Counted from the stretch's first letter, positions 1 to 9,128 are shown. The stretch is DNA of 64,000 bases from an uncultured Lachnospiraceae bacterium (GCA_945919795.1 CAMEJJ010000009.1:53346-117345); one strand, 5' to 3'. Notes: generated from the sequence alone by a model not told the origin. Program-made: numbers and translations.

Positions 1-495
1 CGGACTTACCGGTTTATCATCCATCAGTTCCTCTTCTCCCGGCAATATCTCTCCCCTGACAGATTTGGGATCAAAACCGAATTTTCCATGATATTCATAA
101 ATATCAATCGTCATACCAATCGGATATAGATTGGAGCCTTTTGCAAAACTTGTGGGCAGAATCGCTTCTCTTTCTATATGCATGTGGTCAAAGTAGTGAA
201 CCTTAACATTTTGCGTAAATTCACCGTTTTCCAAAAAGGAAGTATTATCAACATAACCATATATTTTGGCTACATACTTATTCCCACGTTTTACGATGAT
301 TTTTTTATTTACAATACTAATGATAACACCAATAATAAATCCAAGCCCGATAAACACAAAACCAAGCGGTATTACAACAAACACGCCCAATTCACCCGTC
401 ACACTACTTACACCGATAAACACGATGGATACCATAGCTCCTATTGCGGCAAACATACCACCTATAAATAACAATATTTTCTGTACACTATTCAT
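1..495 (-). CDS. Membrane-anchored protein of unknown function, 3' end cut by window
   Basis: An open frame of 165 codons starts at the ATG at 495-493, with a GGAG ribosome site just upstream, and runs off the left edge without a stop. Residues about 5-62 form two hydrophobic segments, followed by a charged, probably cytoplasmic or surface domain with mixed strand-like composition. I do not recognise the family; the pattern of two N-terminal membrane segments followed by a short domain resembles DUF3592-type proteins, which is only a guess. Its start codon overlaps the stop of the small upstream frame by four bases (ATGA), so the two may be translationally coupled. Confidence 0.6.
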   Translation of the reverse strand, partial: MNSVQKILLFIGGMFAAIGAMVSIVFIGVSSVTGELGVFVVIPLGFVFIGLGFIIGVIISIVNKKIIVKRGNKYVAKIYGYVDNTSFLENGEFTQNVKVHYFDHMHIEREAILPTSFAKGSNLYPIGMTIDIYEYHGKFGFDPKSVRGEILPGEEELMDDKPVSP

Positions 496-671
496 AACTT
501 CTCTCCTTCGCCATATTTTTCCCATCCGCATGCAATCTTTGCCCTCAGTTCATCCAATGGCTTTAATCCGCTTAATGCATCATATTTATCCAAGATTCCC
601 AAAATCAGATTTCCAAATTCATCGTTACCTATTTTCCCCATCAGCGTAACGTCAGCACCCAGAATCATCAT
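492..671 (-). CDS. Short 59-residue frame, possible PfkB-type kinase remnant
   Basis: A frame of 59 residues begins with two consecutive ATG codons at 671 and 668 and ends in an ATGA overlap with the next gene. Its N-terminus, GADVTLMGKIGNDEFG, reads like the substrate-binding strand of PfkB-family sugar kinases, but the rest does not, and no catalytic GAGD motif exists. There is only a weak GGA upstream. It may be a degraded fragment or a small unrelated gene; the overlap with the next start is the best argument that it is translated. Confidence 0.35.
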   Translation of the reverse strand: MMILGADVTLMGKIGNDEFGNLILGILDKYDALSGLKPLDELRAKIACGWEKYGEGEKL

Positions 672-940
672 TCCAAATGAAATCCAAATCTATACTTCTA
701 TACTAACACTTCTTTTGTTAGGAAGGAAGAAAAAAGAGCCAAAAGAACCGTCCCCGAAAAAAAGTTTCCGGAGAAAGAACTCTCCTTGTTAAAAAATTAT
801 TCCTTTTATTTCCAAAATGCATTATGATAGAAAGAGATGAGATATATGGTTTCTATCATAAACATCCCGGCAAAACAAAAATCTATTTCAATTACATTAT
901 AAAGTCGCCATACCGGCACCATACATTGGAGGAAGTCAAA
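672..940. other. Intergenic region before the hydrogenase-like gene
   Basis: No gene was supported here. At 736-756 it contains a GAGCCAAAAGAACCGTCCCC-type sequence, which in the other orientation reads GGGGACGGTTCTTTTGGCTC; I recall this as a dispersed repeat in clostridial genomes, a statement from memory. A frame is open from 824 into the gene at 941, but the good ribosome site (GGAGG at about 929-933) lies just before 941, so 824-940 is taken as leader. Confidence 0.4.
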
Positions 941-2860
941 ATGAACGAAAGCAATTCTTTGGTTTATACCAACGACAGATGTCAGGGCTGTAACAGATGT
1001 ATTTCTGTTTGTCCGGTTATCACAGCCAATTATTCTGATTCTTACAGCCACGATGCGCAAAGGATCAATGTTCATCCGGAAAACTGCATCAACTGCGGTG
1101 CCTGCCTAAAAGCCTGTGAGCACGATGCCAGAGAATACAACGATGATACCGAAGCTTTCTTTGATGCCTTAAGATGTGGAGAAAGTATTTCTCTTCTGCT
1201 GGCTCCGGCATTTATGGCCAATTATCCGAATGAATATGGTGCTATTTTAGGAGGTCTGAAAAAATTAGGTGTCAGACATATCATATCCGTTTCTTTCGGT
1301 GCTGATATCACCACCTGGGCCTATATCAATTACATTACCGAAAACAATTTTCTCGGTGGCATTTCCCAGCCATGTCCTGCTGTTGTCAACTATATAGAGC
1401 GTTACAGTCCAAAACTTTTACCAAAGTTAATGCCAATCCACAGTCCTATGATGTGCGCTGCCATCTATGCCAAAAAATACGAGGGGATTACGGATAAGCT
1501 CGCCTTTATTTCTCCTTGTATTGCTAAAAAAGCTGAAATTACGGATGCAAACACCGGCGGCTATGTTTCTTACAACGTAACCTTCAACCATTTGATGGAT
1601 TACGTCAGAAAACATCATATTTACGGCGAAGACGTAAAAGACGAAATCGAATATGGTCTTGGTTCGATCTACCCCATGCCGGGAGGATTAAAAGAAAATG
1701 TATACTGGTTCTGCGGAGAAGATGTTTTTATTCGTCAGGTTGAAGGCGATAAAGCTGCCTGGGAATATTTAAAGAAAAATGAAAAAGCACTGGCCTCTGA
1801 TGCAAAAGGTCTCTTCATGGTTGATATTTTAAACTGTGATAAGGGCTGTCTGTACGGAACCGGTGTAGAACCTTCCAAATGGGATTCCGATGATGCCTAT
1901 TATGCGATTAATGAAATTAAAAATAGCTGCAAGAAAAAAGGGTTCACAGGAGCATTTGCCAAAAATGCCACACCGGCCAAAAGATTGAAGGCTCTTAACA
2001 GGCAGTTTAAGAAATTAAAACTGGAAGATTTCATCCGAAACTATACCGATAAATCTTCCAAAGTTTCACTGAACATTCCTACTGCTCTACAGTTAGAATC
2101 CGTCTATGAAAGTATGAATAAAAATACCGCAGAAAGTCAGATGATTAATTGCGGTGCCTGCGGTTACAACAATTGTCGGGAAATGGCCATTGCCATTTAT
2201 AATGGCACAAACAAGCCTGCCAACTGTGTTCATTTCATGAAAGACCAGTTAGAACAAATTACATCTAATATCGAATCACAAAATCAACAGATTTTGTTAA
2301 AAAATCAGGAAATCAGCAACTTCATTGCGGATGATTTTGAACAGTTAGAACGCTCTATCGGTGATATGATTAACAACTCCGAAATCACCAAAAACGAATG
2401 CGAAAATATCAGCATTGCCATGAACAAAATGCAGGAATTCTGCGAATTTTTGGAATCCTCTTTTGCTTCTATCGAAAAAACACTGGATAAACTGGAAAAA
2501 TTGAATCAGGATATTGAAGATGTGTCAAAACAGACCAATCTGATTGCCATGAATGCAACGGTAGAAGCTGCCCGCAGCGGAGAAGCCGGAAAAGGCTTTG
2601 CCGTAATTGCCGATGAAATCAGACGCCTGTCCGACGATAACCGTGAAATGTCTAAAGTAAGCGATGTAAACCGTGATGAAATCGTAAGATCCGTCAGCTC
2701 ACTTTTAGAAGAAACCAAACGCCTTGGAAATGAAGTAAATAATATGTCCGATAGAATCAGTCAGCTCTTTGACTCAACCTGCAAAGTTACTGACGAAGCT
2801 GATCATGTCCAGAATATTGCAGATGCCGTAAGAGCAAGACTAAATGAACTGAATAATTAA
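941..2860 (+). CDS. Soluble sensory [FeFe]-hydrogenase-like protein fused to a chemoreceptor signalling domain
   Basis: Start chosen at 941, preceded by GGAGG at proper spacing (639 residues). Domains in order: two 4Fe-4S ferredoxin motifs (about 13-62); an H-cluster domain with cysteines C145 (SQPCPA), C193 (SPCIAKK) and C299/C303 (NCDKGC); a second Fe-S domain with CGACGYNNC from C404 (PF04060 type); a coiled region; and a methyl-accepting-type hairpin with [20 protein letters not shown] near 530-560. All four H-cluster ligands are present, but the proton-relay cysteine of catalytic hydrogenases, next to C145, is a proline. This agrees with sensory HydS-like [FeFe] proteins. No membrane segment is visible, so it is probably a cytoplasmic H2 or redox sensor signalling to CheA or another partner. 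The domain assignment is by motif; the sensing role is inferred. Confidence 0.85.
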   Translation: MNESNSLVYTNDRCQGCNRCISVCPVITANYSDSYSHDAQRINVHPENCINCGACLKACEHDAREYNDDTEAFFDALRCGESISLLLAPAFMANYPNEYGAILGGLKKLGVRHIISVSFGADITTWAYINYITENNFLGGISQPCPAVVNYIERYSPKLLPKLMPIHSPMMCAAIYAKKYEGITDKLAFISPCIAKKAEITDANTGGYVSYNVTFNHLMDYVRKHHIYGEDVKDEIEYGLGSIYPMPGGLKENVYWFCGEDVFIRQVEGDKAAWEYLKKNEKALASDAKGLFMVDILNCDKGCLYGTGVEPSKWDSDDAYYAINEIKNSCKKKGFTGAFAKNATPAKRLKALNRQFKKLKLEDFIRNYTDKSSKVSLNIPTALQLESVYESMNKNTAESQMINCGACGYNNCREMAIAIYNGTNKPANCVHFMKDQLEQITSNIESQNQQILLKNQEISNFIADDFEQLERSIGDMINNSEITKNECENISIAMNKMQEFCEFLESSFASIEKTLDKLEKLNQDIEDVSKQTNLIAMNATVEAARSGEAGKGFAVIADEIRRLSDDNREMSKVSDVNRDEIVRSVSSLLEETKRLGNEVNNMSDRISQLFDSTCKVTDEADHVQNIADAVRARLNELNN

Positions 2861-2937
2861 CAAATTATATATCTTTGCCCGCTTCATACTTCGGTTTCAG
2901 ACATTTCTAAGCGGCATGCTCACAAAATATATATCAA

Positions 2938-2989
2938 ATGCCCGGTTTCAAAACTCAGACTTCGTCTTCAGACAGTTGAAACCGGGCAT
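2938..2989. terminator. Bidirectional intrinsic terminator
   Basis: The arms ATGCCCGGTTTCAA and TTGAAACCGGGCAT are perfectly complementary (14 bp) around a loop of about 24 bases. The hairpin lies between the convergent hydrogenase-like gene and the CPBP protease gene, with T-rich sequence on the plus side (AATTTTGTT). Confidence 0.75.
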
Positions 2990-3016
2990 AATTTTGTTCG
3001 CTTATGCCGCCCCTTC

Positions 3017-3892
3017 TTATGCTTTTTCTCTGCACAATAGCACCAGACAGATACTGCCAATCACAATAGTAGGAATTAAAAGTATTACAAATCCCATGAT
3101 TGGATTTGGCATTACCTGTGCTGCTCTTTCCGTATTTGTGTAAGCAACAAGGATGCTTGGGTTAGCATTGTTAACTGCATGCATAATCGCTGCCGGCCAG
3201 ATGGAATTCGTCTTTTGCGTAATATAGGTTAACATAATTCCCATAAAGGTACAGTCCACACACATAATAAGGATACCAAGATACGGAAATCCCGGATAAT
3301 CCAATCCAAAATTATGTCCGACGCAGGTTAACGGTGCATGCCATACGCCCCAAATGATACCACCGATAAAAACAGCTTTTTTGGTTCCTACCAGATCTAT
3401 AAGCTTCGGCATCATATAACCTCGCCATCCACCCTCTTCACCAAAAGCTGCAAAAGAACCAATGGCTCCATTTATGATAGCGACGAGTGGCAATAGCGGA
3501 ATCATATTTTTTGCGATCCCCATAACCTTATAATATTCCGGATCAAACAAATCCGGATAGATTATAAGTGACAGCCCATGTCCGATTTCAAAATAAATCC
3601 AGGGCATAAAAAGTGCAAACAGATAAAACACCCATTTCCTATTTTTCAAGGAAATCCCTAACATCATAGAGCCTTCTCCTGTTAATGAAAAACCTTCTTT
3701 TGTAATCCACCTTGTCAACACATGTGAAAGTACAGGTATCAGCATACCAAGCGCCGACAGACTTTCCATACGTGGATTAGAACCATCCCATTTATTCCCT
3801 GTAAATATATAAGTAAAAAATACTATCCATGTCAGAAAAAAGGATAAAGCCAGATAGAGAAACAGTCTTTTTGCTTCCAGTTTTTTATCCAT
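3017..3892 (-). CDS. CPBP family intramembrane glutamic endopeptidase
   Basis: A 291-residue protein with about seven hydrophobic segments. It carries the family's motifs in order: EEGGWRGYM (paired Glu plus Arg), WGVWHAP, and HAVNN near the C-terminus. CPBP (Abi/CAAX) proteins are membrane-embedded proteases or, in bacteriocin loci, self-immunity proteins. It is the last gene of the GntR-ABC operon, four bases after the upstream permease frame, so it probably acts with that transporter in envelope stress or peptide resistance. The substrate is unknown. Confidence 0.85.
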   Translation of the reverse strand: MDKKLEAKRLFLYLALSFFLTWIVFFTYIFTGNKWDGSNPRMESLSALGMLIPVLSHVLTRWITKEGFSLTGEGSMMLGISLKNRKWVFYLFALFMPWIYFEIGHGLSLIIYPDLFDPEYYKVMGIAKNMIPLLPLVAIINGAIGSFAAFGEEGGWRGYMMPKLIDLVGTKKAVFIGGIIWGVWHAPLTCVGHNFGLDYPGFPYLGILIMCVDCTFMGIMLTYITQKTNSIWPAAIMHAVNNANPSILVAYTNTERAAQVMPNPIMGFVILLIPTIVIGSICLVLLCREKA

Positions 3893-3895
3893 AAT

Positions 3896-4663
3896 CTAAA
3901 CCTCCCGATTTGAAAAAAAGCACGTAATCCGATACGATAGATAATAAAGTGCCAATGTAATTACCGGTGACAGAATTGTAAAAAATGCCACTTCAAAGGT
4001 ATGTGTTTCATACCATTTCATAAAAACCAGAATGCTAAAATTCTCAGAAAGCCAATTCAGATCACCGAAAAAAAGGAATCCAACAATCACAAATCCAATT
4101 CCCATCACAACAGCAATTTTTACAAGCTTTGCTTTTTGTACTCCCAATAAAATAAACAGAGGCAGTTCAATCGACGCAGATAAAAGAACGAGGCACGTGA
4201 AAGCCGGAATAAACGAACAGATTGCCGATACCAACTCGGAAAAGATTCCCTCCCTGCAAAACGCATTGCAGATCACACCCCACATCATTTCAAAAGACAA
4301 AAAGACATACGCTGAAATTGCAATAAAAAGATATTTTGATGCAATATAAGCATTCTTTTCCAGAGGTAGCGAACTAATATATCCCCTGATTTTATTCTTG
4401 GTATCACCATCTACAATTTTTGCCACCCAGCCGTTCATAAGACCTAAGATTCCAATCATACAACAGGCAAATGCACTGATAAAAAGCAAATCCAGAATAT
4501 TTACTTCCTGTCCATCATCTGTCATGGTCATAAAAGATTCTTGATTCATCGTTCCCGGAAAGACAACCCGAAGTCCAAAAAAGAGGACGGTTCCGATTAT
4601 CAAAATCCACACCAATCTTTTCCCGTTTATGGATACAAAATCCTTATATAACAATCCACCCAT
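3896..4663 (-). CDS. ABC-2 type transporter permease
   Basis: A 255-residue hydrophobic protein with about six predicted membrane segments and a short charged N-terminus (LLYKDFVSINGKR), typical of ABC-2 permeases of the YtrC/BcrB type. Its start overlaps the stop of the preceding permease by one base. It presumably pairs with the second permease and the ATPase at 5458-6357 to export or remove a drug, peptide or lipid from the membrane. The substrate cannot be told from sequence. Confidence 0.8.
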   Translation of the reverse strand: MGGLLYKDFVSINGKRLVWILIIGTVLFFGLRVVFPGTMNQESFMTMTDDGQEVNILDLLFISAFACCMIGILGLMNGWVAKIVDGDTKNKIRGYISSLPLEKNAYIASKYLFIAISAYVFLSFEMMWGVICNAFCREGIFSELVSAICSFIPAFTCLVLLSASIELPLFILLGVQKAKLVKIAVVMGIGFVIVGFLFFGDLNWLSENFSILVFMKWYETHTFEVAFFTILSPVITLALYYLSYRITCFFSNREV

Positions 4664-5418
4664 TACACGATTCCCCTCTTTCTTTCAGCAATCCGTACAG
4701 AAACAAAATAGGACACAACCATAACAAATACAGCAATCAACAACAGCACATAAGATTTATGTTTTATAAAATTCATGCAACGATTAATCAGCTCTATATC
4801 CCCAGCTGTAATCGATTTTCTGATATTTGAAAAATTCAGAGATATTGCTGTTACCAACATTAAAAATGGTGAAATTAATCGCGCATAGTCTTCTTTTCCA
4901 TATCCAAAAAGAAAGCAAAAAACAATTACTAACGCACTGTAAATTGCCATCACAGAAGTTGCAGAAGTAATAATTCCAAGAAAATCCGTAAAAGAAATGA
5001 TATCCGTAAGCATTGATAAAACAAATGCAATGATAATATCAATGAAAGCACCAATTCCAAACATAGCAAAAATCGTAACATATTTTGCCAACACCCTATT
5101 TTTTATAGAGACAGGAAGTATAGATGAAACATTGAAAAAACCTGCCTTTCCATCTTCCGTAAATACATTTGCAAAATCTCCCACCGTAGCAAGCGGAAGC
5201 AACATAAAAAGGATCAGTACATTCGTTGATAAATCAGCAATATCAGATGCTGACAAATCCTCGGTCGCCACCATCGCCTGATTTGCCATGGCAATATTTC
5301 CAAAACGTGCACTTAAAACAAACATGACAGACAACACCAATACACCGACTACGACATAGCCAAAGATAATAAGCTGTTTTCTCAGACACATTAAATCTTT
5401 TAATACTAGCCCTTTCAT
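4663..5418 (-). CDS. ABC-2 type transporter permease
   Basis: Start chosen at the ATG at 5418, seven bases after AGGAGA; an earlier in-frame start at 5445 lacks a ribosome site. The protein has about 251 residues, begins MKGLVLKDLM and contains about six hydrophobic segments. It shares the N-terminal KDL-type pattern with its neighbour, so the two are probably paralogous halves of one membrane pore. It belongs to the GntR-controlled operon. Confidence 0.8.
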   Translation of the reverse strand: MKGLVLKDLMCLRKQLIIFGYVVVGVLVLSVMFVLSARFGNIAMANQAMVATEDLSASDIADLSTNVLILFMLLPLATVGDFANVFTEDGKAGFFNVSSILPVSIKNRVLAKYVTIFAMFGIGAFIDIIIAFVLSMLTDIISFTDFLGIITSATSVMAIYSALVIVFCFLFGYGKEDYARLISPFLMLVTAISLNFSNIRKSITAGDIELINRCMNFIKHKSYVLLLIAVFVMVVSYFVSVRIAERKRGIV

Positions 5419-5457
5419 ATACCTGTCTCCTTCTCCAAACTTCAATTTTATACACGA

Positions 5458-6357
5458 TTAATCCGTCTCGGCAGTCATGTTGCCGACATTTTTACTGTCC
5501 TTATTGACATAGAAAAGCATAATATCTTCTAAAGATGCCGGTTCAATTACCATCTGGGGATACAGCTTTTCACATGCCTTCCTGTCATTCACCAACACCT
5601 CAACACCAAAGGTTCCCGGCGCTACATTGACAATCAGGGGTTCACTAATCTTTTCCAACTCACTCTTTTTGCACTTCAAAAGTCCGTGCTTTTCTAAAAT
5701 GTCATCCTTATTTCCGGCAAGAACAATCTTTCCTGCGTTGATAAAAACAACTTCATCCGCCAGTTTTTCCAAATCACCTGTGATATGGGAAGAAAGTAAA
5801 ATGGTATGATCTTCTTCTATTACAAATTCCCGAAAAATCTGAATCATTTCATTTCTGACAATCGGATCCAGTCCACTGGTCGGCTCATCCATAATCAGAA
5901 GCTTTGCATGATGGGAAAGCGCTACGGCAATCTGCAGTTTCATACGCATACCGCGGGAAAAATCACCGCATTTTTTTCTGGTGGGAAGTGAAAATCTCTT
6001 CAAGTAATCAAAAAACACATCTTCATCCCAGTTTTTATAGATATTCTTCATCATGATATTGATATCGCGACCTGTCATAAATTCATGAAATCCCATTTCA
6101 TCAAACACGACACCAATATCTTCACGAAGACGTGCACTGTCCTTTCCTATGCTTTCACCAAACAACCGAATCTCACCTTCATCCGCTTTGATCACATCCA
6201 GCATGAGTTTAATGGTCGTTGTTTTACCTGCACCATTCTGACCGATAAAGCCACATACCGAACCTTCCGGAACCGTGAAGCTAACCTGATTTAATTTGAA
6301 ATCACCATAGTCTTTCGTTACATCTTTTAATTCCACTACACTTTTTATTTCTTCCAT
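5458..6357 (-). CDS. ABC transporter ATP-binding protein, YtrB/BcrA-like
   Basis: Start at 6357 follows GGAGG, giving 299 residues. Walker A GQNGAGKTTTI (near 40), signature FSRGMRMKLQI (near 133), Walker B LLIMDEPTSGLDP and the switch histidine LLSSHITGD are all present. The C-terminal 80 residues form an accessory domain common in the BcrA/YtrB group. It energises the two downstream permeases. Between this gene and the gntR gene lie four 36-bp tandem repeats on about 150 bases, an unusual leader that could affect ATPase expression. Confidence 0.88.
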   Translation of the reverse strand: MEEIKSVVELKDVTKDYGDFKLNQVSFTVPEGSVCGFIGQNGAGKTTTIKLMLDVIKADEGEIRLFGESIGKDSARLREDIGVVFDEMGFHEFMTGRDINIMMKNIYKNWDEDVFFDYLKRFSLPTRKKCGDFSRGMRMKLQIAVALSHHAKLLIMDEPTSGLDPIVRNEMIQIFREFVIEEDHTILLSSHITGDLEKLADEVVFINAGKIVLAGNKDDILEKHGLLKCKKSELEKISEPLIVNVAPGTFGVEVLVNDRKACEKLYPQMVIEPASLEDIMLFYVNKDSKNVGNMTAETD

Positions 6358-6424
6358 CAAAAATCCTCCAAACGGTATCATGCGATAGCATACAAATGTC
6401 TAAATATGCTACAAAATTTCATCT

Positions 6425-6568
6425 GTAACGGCTGCATATTTTCCCCAGTAAATGCCATTTGTAATGGTTGTATACGATATCTCACAAAATGCTTCTGCAA
6501 TGGCTGCATACGATATCTCACAAAATGCTTCTGCAATAACTGCATACTATTTCACATATCGTTCAGCA
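6425..6568. repeat. Four tandem 36-bp repeats between gntR and the ABC ATPase
   Basis: Copies begin at 6425, 6461, 6497 and 6533. The two central copies are almost identical over 36 bases (sharing ATACGATATCTCACAAAATG); the first and last have diverged. Each unit contains the palindromes GTATAC or GCATAC and GATATC. The period of 36 is a whole number of codons, and the plus strand reads as repeated CNGCIRYLTKCF peptides from an ATG at 6406, though no ribosome site supports translation. The array lies in the leader of the ATPase on the minus strand. Confidence 0.8.
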
Positions 6569-6598
6569 AAATAATCACATACAAAACCATCAATATAA

Positions 6599-6979
6599 TT
6601 ACATGGTCTTCTCGTCATATAGAATCTTCAGTGTCTCACTTAACTCTTCATACGTAATCTTTCCGAGGATAGCCTTATCTACAGCAGTTTCCAACAATTC
6701 CTGAATGGCGAACATCATATTCTCCTTCACCATATCGCTATTAATCCCTTTGACAAAACTGCCTTTTCCGGTAACAGATGTAATAAACCCATCTCTTTCT
6801 AAATCCTCATAGGCTCTTTTTGTTGTGATAATACTGATTTTTAAATCTTTGGCCAACACCCGCATCGACGGAAGAGCGTCCCCTTCCACCAGTTCTCCGG
6901 TCATAATCTGGCTCTTAATCTGCTCCTCTATCTGCTCATAAATCGGCACACCAGAGCTGTTGCTAATAATAATATCCAT
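6599..6979 (-). CDS. GntR family transcriptional repressor, YtrA subfamily
   Basis: Start at 6979, preceded by AAAGGA; the frame is open further upstream but without a ribosome site. The 126-residue protein has the GntR winged helix at about 10-75 (PIYEQIEEQIKSQI, LPSMRVLAKDLKIS) and only a 45-residue tail, the hallmark of YtrA-type repressors that control ABC transporter operons. It heads the operon with the ATPase, permeases and CPBP protease. A perfect palindrome overlapping its own promoter (7048-7068) points to autorepression. The inducer is unknown; YtrA in Bacillus answers to cell-wall antibiotics. Confidence 0.88.
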   Translation of the reverse strand: MDIIISNSSGVPIYEQIEEQIKSQIMTGELVEGDALPSMRVLAKDLKISIITTKRAYEDLERDGFITSVTGKGSFVKGINSDMVKENMMFAIQELLETAVDKAILGKITYEELSETLKILYDEKTM

Positions 6980-7047
6980 ATGTATTTCCTTTGCGCGCAT
7001 AGGACAAAATTCTTTTTTGAATCTTGTCACATTACATAATTAATTAT

Positions 7048-7087
7048 TGTATATATTCAATATATACACTTGTTAATATAATGTCAA
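7048..7087 (-). promoter_or_regulatory. gntR operon promoter with overlapping operator
   Basis: On the minus strand TTGACA (7087-7082) is followed after exactly 17 bases by TATATT (7064-7059). A perfect palindrome, arms TGTATATAT and ATATATACA with a 3-base centre, occupies 7048-7068 over the -10 box. This is the expected arrangement for a self-repressing YtrA-type GntR regulator. Confidence 0.75.
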
Positions 7088-7433
7088 GCACTTAATTTAA
7101 TTTTGGGGAACATGCTGTCAAATCTTTCATTTCAAGCAAATCAATGCATTTGATTTGCCTTGGACCTACTGCCTGCTATATCTTGTCATGCCAACGACAG
7201 AATATAACTTGCTTTGGGACTATAAATTGAAAAAATATAAAATAAAGAATGGATTTTCCAGCCAGAAAACGGCTGATTTAGAAACTTTAAATGATATATT
7301 AGAAAATTTAAATGATATTATCAGCCCCACAACAAATGTGGGGCTGATAAGTAAAACTTTAATAGAATTTTGAATTACTCATTATAACTGAAACTTGACA
7401 TCCGAACTCATAGCACTCATTTGATAGCACTAC
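7088..7433. other. Region between gntR promoter and recombinase, probable ICE left boundary
   Basis: I see no convincing gene. A plus-strand frame at 7155-7373 has no ribosome site and low-complexity composition. The region holds a strong hairpin (7318-7350) and, at 7410-7431, an imperfect direct repeat of ATAGCACT-CATT separated by a few bases right before the recombinase stop. Large serine integrases usually sit at one end of their element, so the ICE/chromosome junction is probably within about 7350-7433. The exact attL cannot be set without the other end. Confidence 0.4.
7318..7350. terminator. Strong hairpin, probable intrinsic terminator
   Basis: Arms TTATCAGCCCCACA and TGTGGGGCTGATAA pair perfectly over 14 bp around the loop ACAAA. 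The plus side is followed by GTAAAACTTT, the minus side by an A/T-rich stretch. It probably ends transcripts from the recombinase side, insulating the chromosome from the element. Confidence 0.7.
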
Positions 7434-9128
7434 TCATTCGCAATCGCAGCCTGTGCTGGTGTAGGCACATGACGTATCTTTTATATCACTTGAAGCGGTC
7501 GACAGTTGTTTTTTTTTCCAATCGGAAGTGCTCTGCTTATATGTTTCATTTCCAAAGGCAGGATTCAGATACCAAATGAATTCTCCGTGATCATACACCA
7601 CTCGATCAACAAAGTTATCAATTACTGTATCAGGTATCTTAGCCCTGGAATCATAAGCAGTCATCTTAATGAACTCAGAAAGACTTTCAATGCGTCTATC
7701 CTTTGCCTCATTATCTTCCAATTCTAAAATCTGCTGTCTACACTCATTATTCATTTTTTCAAGGTTTGAAATCTGATCTTCCAGTTTCTTTTTCTTACTG
7801 CGAAAGACTTCCCTGGAAATATCTCCATCAGCACACATATCGACTAAGTTAGCCATTTGCCTACGGAGCTTTTCAAGCTGCTTGTTGTTTCTTTCGAGCT
7901 TTTCTTTATCGTTTCTTTCAGGAGCCTTAACCTCAGCCACATCTTTTAACATAGACATTGCTTCATTGAAAATAGCTTCCTTATTACTTAAAAGCTTCTT
8001 AAAGATGAAATCAGCCTGAACCTCTAATTTCCATTCCATAAATGATGAGTTATCACAGATTCCCTCAACATCAAGGCCTTTCTTTCGTCTGCTCTCCGGT
8101 GTGCCGGTTCTTAACTGTCCATAGCACTGATAGATATACGAAAGATTTCCATCATTGGCCTTATGAGCGATTCTTCTGTTCATAGCATGTCCACAAGTAC
8201 AAACAAGTTTGTTGCCCCAGATATGCTTGCATGGTGACTGACCAACAGATCTACCATTCTTATCTCGTTTTCCCAGTCGATGCTTCTCTCTTATCGCCTG
8301 AGCCCTATCGAAATCTTCCGGTGAAACAAGTTTCTCATGAGTACCTTCTACATAAACCTTTTCAACGGCTCCATAATTATTAACCTTCTTTTGAACCAAA
8401 TAATCAGGAACATACTGTTTACGATAAATGATTCTACCGCAATAAAAAGGATTACTTAGTACTCTGTTGATGTTACCGGACTGCCATCTGGTAAGTCCTG
8501 TTGCAGTCTTTCGGCCCTCCTGTTCCATGATGTCCTGAATTTTACGAACACCATTTCCAGCTAAGTAAAGTTCGAAGATTCTCTTCACTGTATCAGCCTG
8601 CTCTTTATTGACCACCATTTTATCCCCTACTCTATCGTAACCAAGGATATTACCATTGCCATACAGAACTCCATTCTTAAATGAAATCATCTGACCGGCT
8701 TTTACTCTCTGTGAAATCTTCTTACTTTCGTTCTGAGCCAGCGTTGCCATGATTGATAGACGAAGCTCTCCGTCCTCATCATTCATTGTCCAGATATTGT
8801 CTTCTGTAAACCACACCTCCACGCCGTAAGATTTGAGGATTCTGGTTTGCTGCAGTGTGTCAACTGTGTTTCTCGCAAACCTGGATACCTCTCTGGTAAT
8901 GATAAGATCAAATTTCTTTTCTTTTGCATCCTGAAGCATTCTCATAAAAGATTCTCGCTTGTGAATAGACGTACCGGTGATACCCTCATCAATATATCTA
9001 TCTACCAGCTCCCAGTCAGGATGCCTTTGTAATAATTCATCATAGTACTGCACCTGATTCTCCAGTGCAGAAATCTGCGCCTCATGCTCTGTAGAAACAC
9101 GGGCGTAGATAGCAGCTTTTCGCGCCAT
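7434..9128 (-). CDS. Large serine recombinase, probable ICE integrase
   Basis: A 564-residue protein starting at 9128 with GAGGTG upstream. The N-terminal catalytic domain has IYARVSTE with the nucleophilic Ser12 and the conserved R-rich stretch REVSRFARN. A recombinase domain and a zinc-ribbon region (VCTCGHAMNRR plus later CYGQ and CDNSS) follow, then a long coiled-coil at about 400-470, as usual in large serine integrases. It is at the left end of the mobile region, so it is the likely integrase/excisionase of the ICE. Tn1549-type conjugation modules are more often paired with a tyrosine integrase. Its promoter carries an inverted repeat (9147-9188). Confidence 0.9.
   Translation of the reverse strand: MARKAAIYARVSTEHEAQISALENQVQYYDELLQRHPDWELVDRYIDEGITGTSIHKRESFMRMLQDAKEKKFDLIITREVSRFARNTVDTLQQTRILKSYGVEVWFTEDNIWTMNDEDGELRLSIMATLAQNESKKISQRVKAGQMISFKNGVLYGNGNILGYDRVGDKMVVNKEQADTVKRIFELYLAGNGVRKIQDIMEQEGRKTATGLTRWQSGNINRVLSNPFYCGRIIYRKQYVPDYLVQKKVNNYGAVEKVYVEGTHEKLVSPEDFDRAQAIREKHRLGKRDKNGRSVGQSPCKHIWGNKLVCTCGHAMNRRIAHKANDGNLSYIYQCYGQLRTGTPESRRKKGLDVEGICDNSSFMEWKLEVQADFIFKKLLSNKEAIFNEAMSMLKDVAEVKAPERNDKEKLERNNKQLEKLRRQMANLVDMCADGDISREVFRSKKKKLEDQISNLEKMNNECRQQILELEDNEAKDRRIESLSEFIKMTAYDSRAKIPDTVIDNFVDRVVYDHGEFIWYLNPAFGNETYKQSTSDWKKKQLSTASSDIKDTSCAYTSTGCDCE

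Noticed and set aside
7155..7373. Plus-strand frame of 72 codons between gntR and the recombinase.
   Set aside because: No ribosome site, low-complexity Asn/Leu/Lys composition, and it runs through a perfect terminator-like hairpin.
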